A DNA stretch of 64,000 bases from Eremomyces bilateralis CBS 781.70. Its lineage: Eukaryota; Ascomycota; Dothideomycetes; Eremomycetales; Eremomycetaceae. Each line of letters starts with the position of its first letter. The stretch's first letter is position 1. The stretch lies in the NCBI RefSeq assembly GCF_010015585.1, contig NW_022985072.1, positions 894,988 to 958,987 on the forward strand, given 5' to 3'. Below are positions 58,058 through 64,000 of the stretch, piece by piece. Under the pieces are notes generated by a model that made no database searches, was not told where the DNA came from, and saw nothing but the letters and a program-made list of their open reading frames with translations. Made by a program: the position numbers and the translations under genes.

Positions 58058-61000
58058 TCATTCATCATCATCATCGCTAAGAATAATGCATTCCGACACC
58101 ATGGCCCTCTTCGACGAACTCGATGAGGGTCTGGCCGAATACCCTCTCTTTGGTTCCACCGAGCCCAGGAGTATTCCCTTTCCCTTGCTTTTACGCCGCT
58201 CATTATCCACTTGAGTATTTTGGGTTCTAGATGCCACCTCCCACGACCCATCCTCCTTGATCACAATCGCTTCTGCCGATTCCGCCACCTCCTTCCCTCG
58301 GCTCTCCAGCTCCACCCTCACGTCGCTCAAGAATTCATCGAGTCCCATATTCTTTGGCCGCACATCGCTCTTGCATATCGGGCACCGCCAGATGTCGACG
58401 CAGGCGGGCCAGTTCGGATGGTCGCGCGTGGCGATTTGCAAGAAAGCGGGGAGGTCGAACGCGTTAGGGTGTCGACAGTAGCGGCCACGAATGGGGAGTT
58501 TGCAAATTCGCGACTGAGAAATGGGGTCGCGGAGTGAGATCCGCAGTGACGATGTGGTGACCATAAAGTCGTCGTCTTCGGTATCTTTGGGGGACAGATG
58601 CCTAGATACTGCGGCAACGAGCTTGGACTTGGTGTTTTCGCTACTTATGCGCCGGTGAACAACAACGGAAGTGCAAATCTCGTTGAACGTGGTAATGGTG
58701 ACAGCTTCAACCCCGAATGCCCAACGGATGGCAGTAGGGGAAGCAGCAGTCGGGGTGGGATAAATGTTGAAGCACGCTTTGAGCTTGTTCTGGCCTTGTT
58801 TGAGGTGAGGCGTGAGATCAATAGGGAGATCTTTTCCCCAGTGAAATTTGCGACGCGGGAAGATGTCGACGTCGTTGATCAGCATGTAGCAATTGGACGG
58901 CCATGTCGTGTCCGCTGTGATCCACATCCGCTCATCGAACGTGATTGCCTCTGCGTTTTGAGGCAGTTCGATGCAGCGCAAACGGAATGTCTTTGAGTCG
59001 GATCTTAACTGGCGCAGCGGACGCTTACCTGAAGCCCCAGGTATATCTTTCGGAATCTTGGCGAAATCCTCAGGCGACAGGTCGAAGGTGAAGTCGTGAA
59101 GGATCTTATCCGCTGGATAGGCCTGCGGATCCATGGCAAACCCGCTGACCACGCGGAATTGATTACTTGGGGTCCTCGCAGACTCGTTGTCGACCGGTCC
59201 GAGCCTCGGACTTCGTAAATGAGCCTCTTGAGCAGCCGTCACACGCGGATTTGCTACCGCTCTTCGAGCAACCATTTGGCCGGCAGTTGGGTAGAAGGGT
59301 ATATCCCGCCTTGGATTAATCTGCCCGCCGACACGAGCAATTGTATTCTGCGGTCGCTGAGGAGCTTGGTTGCGGGTCAAACTCGGATTTTCAAGAACAG
59401 CATTCACAGGTGAGTTTTGCAGTGGGTTCCGAAGTGACGGTTCGGACATCGGTGGATGAGTGAGTTGCGGTGCAGTATTCGTATTTGAATTTGCTGTTGA
59501 GTTCCGTGGACAGGAAGGGCCTCGAGTAGCTGAATTTGAATTAGACAGCCTGTGGAGGGTGTCATCAGTTGCTCCCAGCCGTTCGGAGACGCCATGTAAG
59601 GGGTGATTCCATAGGACTGACCCGTTGGAACTGTGAACCGTTGGGGGCTGCGTCACTTGGTGGCTCGCAAGTGACGGCGCGATGTGATACCTCATTCGAA
59701 GTGCATTATACACGGACGCATGTTTGAAATATTCGTGCGCTGCCTCTGGAGCTGATAGCGCTGGATCGTCCCGTTGACGTCGTTTGAAGTGCTCCAGCTG
59801 GTTCTTCAGGAAGACATTACTTAATGATTCGGTATTGGCGTCGGGGGGAATATTCCAGATGTGGTGCGCCACCACCTGGAAGACAACATACTGAAGCACA
59901 ACTGAATGGATACATAAATTCTCCACTAGCTCGTGCACTAGCGGCGGGAATGACCGTTCCCTACAGCTATCCACCAGCTTGTGCAACTCCAGGGGAAGCT
60001 TCGAGATAAATTGCGAGATTAAGTCTAGTTTATCGATGAAAACTCCAGGCGACTGTACAAGGAGGGTGGAGAGGGGGCACGGGAAGTCAGCCAGCTGGCG
60101 GAGCAACTGTAAATTGAACCCCGAATCCGAGAAGAGAAGCCATCCCTTGACGATGGATAATGCAGGCCGGAGATTCGGGATCTGAAGTATTCGATAAGGT
60201 AAGTCGGCACGAATGACGTCCATACTTACGATCTGGTGGAGTAAAAGGTACCACCAGTCGTATCGGTTAATGGCTTCGCTCAAAAACCGGACTCTTAGGC
60301 CATCCGATGGCCCGATGTTCTGGATACCGACCGCTCTCTCGATTTTCCGAAGCCTCTCCTGGACGGCATTGGGGTCCCAATTAGGGACAGAGGAAACTAT
60401 CCGTGGCTGCCCGGCGAGCTGTTCTCTCTGCGTCGGAGTTTCAATTTCGGCGTTGTTCGAGGAAGATCTCGGCCCGACCGCTCTTGGTGGGTCTCTCCGA
60501 ACGGTGGGCGAATTGTGCACTGGATTCCGCTGCCTGTCCGGGAATTCGAATAGGTGAATATCTGTAGGTTCGACCGCAGCTCGTGATTGGTCTCCGACGA
60601 CGACGGTTGTGTTATTGGTGCGATTGTCTACACTGGCGGAAGCGGCACTTCGGTCGGCAGGGAGACTCTCCAATCGCACGCTCGATAGGCCATTTTGCTC
60701 GGTTGGGAGAATAACCCCATTGCTCAAGGCTGGAGACGGTAATGGGTTTGGGGCGGGATTTTCAACCTGGCCCTGTTGCGGTCTTGTCCCTTTAGGGAGT
60801 GTGTGTAGGTAAGCTGCTGGGGATAAGGATTGTACTGGCGGGGGGTCAGGTTGCCTGTGTGACGACGATTCGGGGACACTAATAACGGGGCGTGCGACGC
60901 CCACATTCGACGAGAGATTTATCCCGCCTGGCCGTTGCGTGGGAACCACGGAAGACGGATTGACATCTTCAGATCCCGTGAGCTGAGCAGATGGAAGCGG

Positions 61001-61177
61001 AGGAGGGTGATGTCCCAAGGCAGGGAAAGGAGCAGCAGTCCCCGTCAACCAGTTGTAAGGCCGTCGGACAGTGGGCCCCAGGAATCGGTTCAAAGTCAAA
61101 TTCGTGTCGGCAAAATCGGTAGATGTGCCATCGTTGTCGGATATTCGAGAGGAGCGGGACTTCCGTTTTGCTGGCAT
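58058..61177 (-). CDS. SP-RING (MIZ/PIAS-type) putative SUMO E3 ligase
   Basis: Single-exon protein of 1039 residues. The start is ATG MPAKRKSRSSR at 61177; the frame is open slightly upstream only from TTG. The first ~300 residues are Pro/Ser/Asn-rich, then a helical region about 290-510 (RKIERAVGIQNIG; WWYLLLHQIVSMDVIRAD; VFLKNQLEHFKRRQRDDP), another disordered linker, and a beta-rich PINIT-like part (TFRLRCIELPQNAE; INDVDIFPRRKFHWGKDLP). The SP-RING follows: C901-x-H903 (YCRHPNAFDLPAFL) and C932-x-x-C935 (WRCPICKSD). The usual Cys of CPIS is Asp here (RDPISQSR) and that of QCFD is Ala (NAFD), but the four zinc ligands are present. The protein ends ECIILSDDDDE, a textbook-like SUMO-interacting motif. 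Probably nuclear; targets unknown. Confidence 0.88.
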   Translation of the reverse strand: MPAKRKSRSSRISDNDGTSTDFADTNLTLNRFLGPTVRRPYNWLTGTAAPFPALGHHPPPLPSAQLTGSEDVNPSSVVPTQRPGGINLSSNVGVARPVISVPESSSHRQPDPPPVQSLSPAAYLHTLPKGTRPQQGQVENPAPNPLPSPALSNGVILPTEQNGLSSVRLESLPADRSAASASVDNRTNNTTVVVGDQSRAAVEPTDIHLFEFPDRQRNPVHNSPTVRRDPPRAVGPRSSSNNAEIETPTQREQLAGQPRIVSSVPNWDPNAVQERLRKIERAVGIQNIGPSDGLRVRFLSEAINRYDWWYLLLHQIVSMDVIRADLPYRILQIPNLRPALSIVKGWLLFSDSGFNLQLLRQLADFPCPLSTLLVQSPGVFIDKLDLISQFISKLPLELHKLVDSCRERSFPPLVHELVENLCIHSVVLQYVVFQVVAHHIWNIPPDANTESLSNVFLKNQLEHFKRRQRDDPALSAPEAAHEYFKHASVYNALRMRYHIAPSLASHQVTQPPTVHSSNGSVLWNHPLHGVSERLGATDDTLHRLSNSNSATRGPSCPRNSTANSNTNTAPQLTHPPMSEPSLRNPLQNSPVNAVLENPSLTRNQAPQRPQNTIARVGGQINPRRDIPFYPTAGQMVARRAVANPRVTAAQEAHLRSPRLGPVDNESARTPSNQFRVVSGFAMDPQAYPADKILHDFTFDLSPEDFAKIPKDIPGASGKRPLRQLRSDSKTFRLRCIELPQNAEAITFDERMWITADTTWPSNCYMLINDVDIFPRRKFHWGKDLPIDLTPHLKQGQNKLKACFNIYPTPTAASPTAIRWAFGVEAVTITTFNEICTSVVVHRRISSENTKSKLVAAVSRHLSPKDTEDDDFMVTTSSLRISLRDPISQSRICKLPIRGRYCRHPNAFDLPAFLQIATRDHPNWPACVDIWRCPICKSDVRPKNMGLDEFLSDVRVELESRGKEVAESAEAIVIKEDGSWEVASRTQNTQVDNERRKSKGKGILLGSVEPKRGYSARPSSSSSKRAMVSECIILSDDDDE

Positions 61178-63528
61178 TTTTAAGAGGACGACAAATGCTG
61201 TCCGCTCACGCCGGTTGTCACCTAACTGGGTAGTCAGCAAGGATCACGATGGAATAACATCGCGATCCTGTTCGGTACAGAGGTACAGAGTACCGTATCT
61301 GGTCTAGGTAGTCGAGTAATAGGAGGACTATCGAACGTGACGATGCAGAGTTTCGATATTTTCCAGTTGCCGTTGGTAGAGGACTGCGATTTTTAGGGGA
61401 CCTGAAGGAGGGGGGTAAAAATATAAAAAAGGGAAGGAACGCGTCCACGCGTGTTTCAGGACGAGGAATCAGCGAACCACCAGGGACGCCTTGGCGGCTA
61501 TGTAGTACAGGATTTATATACGCTAACAATGATGAATTGTTGACTCGCGTGGAATGGTTGCGAGACATCGCAGGAGAGCAACCAATGAGGAGAGGTATAA
61601 ATATCAAATAGACAAGGAGTCCCTCAACGACGAACGCGAGCCTTCATCTTTTCGACTGAATAGGACGACCGTTCATGGATGGGCGACTTGATTTAGAACC
61701 GCGAAGTAAAAGCGATAGCTCACATTGTTGAGTCCGATGCAGAACACCATTCTGCAGAAAATACTTCCTCAGAACTCTCCTTGATTGGCCGCATCTACGG
61801 TTACCCCCTATCGCGGGGGCGCATATGCGTAGGCTCGGGGCATCCCGATGCAGGTGACGATCAGTTGGGGAGCACCCAATGTTGCAGGTGGACATCACTG
61901 CATCGGCCCGATGAAGGTTTTGATCTATCCCTTCGTTCGAACTGTGGAAGCTGTCCAGTGTCCAATAGTCCAGTCAGAAGAAATACCGTTCCGGGTATAG
62001 TAGTTTATCTGTTTGGCTTGACTCTGAGAACTGAGGATCGCTAGGCACGTTATGCCGATGAATCCGACGCCACCGATGCTAATATCAAAGTCCGCCCCGG
62101 CACATGTGATCGGTGAAATCCTGCCCACCCCATTTAGGATCAATAGAATATGGAGTACGTTGGGTCCTTGGGGCATACTTATACTGTAATAGATCATACC
62201 GGTCAAACTAAGTATACTTCCGTACGGGACAGTACCAATATCAAAATCAACTAGAATCTCCAGGAGGATCTATCGTTGTCTTTCATGGTTGGGGCATCTC
62301 CAATCGGCATTCACCAACCAGGACAGCGAAGCAAGTGAGACACCGAGGAACGGACCTACCGATTTGCAGCTAGTGACGATAATACCGTACAGACTACGGT
62401 AGCTGACAGAACCACTTCCCGATAACCCGTCTCCCCACCACTCAGCTGTCAAATAGCGAACCTGACCTCAAGCGCTAACGTCCTCAGATTTGGGCGCTAT
62501 TCACTCCGGGTTTAGCCCATTCTTCCACTCCCCAAGCTTTCCTGAAAAACGTGGAAATGTCCTGGTCTAGATTCGGTATGGGTTCGGTGCTGCAGAGCTC
62601 GCTGTTCCCCTGTATCCAAGCCGCCTGGGGGGTTCCGATCCAGAGCGTTCGGATGGTAGGTAGCAATACTTCTCGTACAGAAGTCCAAGGCAATTGAGGA
62701 AATCGGGGACCGGCTCGTCTGGCACGACCACAGATCAGGATGGTGAACGTGAACGTCAAGGTGACTTGTTCGGTTGTTCCTCAGTTGGCTGGTCGGGCGG
62801 CGTCCACGTCAGGAACGCAGCGTTCCCACTCGTTGCGCCGGCTGGGACCTTGACTTGGTGGCCCTCCACCGTACACACTACACACTACACACTACACACT
62901 ACACACTACACTACAATGCACACCACACACCACCCACGGACTGTACCTCTGTAGTCTGTACTACCACCAGATCCACTACAGGCACCACTACAGGCACCAC
63001 TCCACCCACCACGGCATCCACCATCCACAATCAGCCTCTTGTCCACGACACCTCGCCAAAACACTTGCATACTGTACCTACCTATCTACCTACTGCTTAA
63101 TCCTGTCGCACCACATCGCTATCCAACGGTACTCACCACCTCCACACCGTTGAACTTGGTGTTCCCTCGCCTTGATTGAACTCGACCGCGCTCCCTTCCA
63201 ATCGATCTCCGTCTAGATTCCCCTCGGTGTGCTGGCTGAGTGTTGGTCGCATCTCCGCATGTCCCCGCCACCCATCGTGCGACACGACTGACAAGCGACA
63301 TGCCTGCCGCCGCCTCTTGACTCTCCTCAGTCCTCACCTATCGTTCGCCTACCTGGATCGGGAATCCCCTGATAGGATATTAGGGCAGCACGCCGGACTT
63401 TCGATCCGCGGACAAATCCACAAGAGTTGACATGACTATCAAGAGCGCCCGCGATCGCTTCCAACCCTCTCCGATTTGATTGAGAACGTATATATTCAGT
63501 AGCTTGTTCCCGGATCTTGGATTTCGTC
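61178..63528. other. 2.35-kb divergent intergenic region
   Basis: Lies between the SP-RING and BOI-type gene starts. It holds a heptamer repeat at 62873-62916 and long pyrimidine-rich leader-like sequence (62940-63300) ahead of the BOI gene. Frames here are Thr/His-rich by repeat content. No gene is supported. Confidence 0.5.
62873..62916. repeat. Heptamer microsatellite (ACACTAC)n
   Basis: About six tandem copies of a 7-nt unit, followed by an irregular CA-rich tail to about 62935. It falls in the leader or promoter of the BOI-type gene. Confidence 0.8.
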
Positions 63529-64000
63529 ATGGCCACTCGGGCTCAGCAGATGCAGAGAGCCCGCCCCGGCGACATCCTAATCGTTATCCGTACGTACGGC
63601 CCAATATCACCGTGGCGGACCCGAACGCCAACCCCACTCCTCAAATCTTGAGCGCAACCGGTGTGCTGACTTCCTGGGTATGCAGATGACTTCGAAGCGC
63701 GAACACCGGACGAGCTCGGTCTGTCCAAAGGTGATAGGATAGAGTTGCTCGTGCGGGACGATGATTTTGGAGATGGCTGGTTCCTGGGGAAGCACACATT
63801 AAACGGCTTAGAAGGGCTGTTTCCGGAGGGTAAGCGATCCGATTATTGACGGAGTCTTTGCGGTCCTGACGAAATGTCAAAGTCTATACAACTCCTTGGC
63901 CAAGCCAGCAGGTCACTCGAAATAGTCTTCCACCCCGCAAATCCGAACCCGCAGTTCCGGCAGAAGATACCGATAGCCACAACGAGAAGACGTTGCCGGT
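63529..64000 (+). CDS. BOI-type SH3 polarity protein, 5' part
   Basis: N terminus of a Boi1/Boi2-like scaffold, which links Cdc42/Rho signalling to exocytosis at growth sites and usually carries SH3, SAM and PH domains. Exons: 63529-63589, 63686-63829 and 63883 to the window end (introns 96 and 53 nt). About 107 residues are visible. The SH3 domain spans about 13-70: RPGDILIVIHDFEARTPDEL, LSKGDRIELLVRDD (RT loop), DGWFLGKHTLNGLEGLFPEVY, with the ALYDF-like HDFEA, the GW pair and the final VY all present. A Pro/Ser-rich linker follows (PPRKSEPAVPAED). The SAM and PH domains lie outside the window, so the Boi assignment rests on the SH3 and its extreme N-terminal position. Confidence 0.85.

Noticed and set aside
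59000-59060. Possible intron in the SP-RING gene (GGTAAGCG near 59030)
   Set aside because: The frame is open straight through, and removing the nearest GT-AG segment (38 nt) would break it.

Overview
The window is nuclear DNA of a filamentous ascomycete, most likely a Eurotiomycete. Its genes carry many 40-65 nt GT-AG introns with CTRAC-type branch points. Gene content is typical of Pezizomycotina: a LaeA-like methyltransferase, a GH105 pectin-fragment hydrolase, an ACS-type MFS carrier, a degenerate F-box gene and a Fot1/pogo transposon. I see no bacterial operons, CRISPR, rRNA or convincing tRNA genes, and no virus-derived elements. All exon maps were read by eye from splice signals, reading frame and family motifs. 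No alignment was run.

Layout. 1-14.6 kb is a dense housekeeping block: STE23-type insulysin (-, cut by the window edge), an unrecognised 861-residue protein (-), a mitochondrial dehydrogenase kinase (-), a Ubp15/USP7-type deubiquitinase (+), a p24 cargo receptor (+) and the 60S assembly factor NSA2 (-). 15-18.9 kb holds a GH105 rhamnogalacturonyl hydrolase (-) divergent from an MFS transporter gene (+) with three disabling lesions; the shared promoter has a cluster of CreA-type sites. 19.7-23.4 kb holds a membrane J-domain protein (-) and an RMD8-like DUF155 membrane protein (+). At 25.4 kb lies a secreted Ser/Thr/Pro-rich wall-type protein.

26.4-36.0 kb is gene-poor. It ends at a structurally intact Fot1/pogo element (36055-37866: perfect 50-bp inverted repeats, TA duplications, open transposase). 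The element sits about 0.8 kb upstream of a nine-exon LaeA-like methyltransferase (38647-40587). A second gene-poor stretch (40.6-47.4 kb) contains an F-box pseudogene.

47.4-64 kb is again gene-dense and rich in chromosome-biology genes: an MBL-fold protein (-), the CAF-1 large subunit (-) divergent from SPO11 (+), a hypothetical protein (-) whose stop codon is only 32 bp from that of SPO11, an HSP20-like protein (+), an SP-RING putative SUMO ligase (-) and the 5' part of a BOI-type SH3 polarity protein (+, cut by the window edge).

Functional themes: carbohydrate scavenging (GH105 with its broken transporter), possible chromatin or secondary-metabolism control (LaeA-like), and chromatin/meiosis (CAF-1, SPO11, SP-RING). 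Most notable are the young transposon in the LaeA-like promoter region, the repeat-bearing acidic N-terminal extension of SPO11, the freshly decayed transporter, several very small exons, and a short in-frame intron that hides a stop codon.
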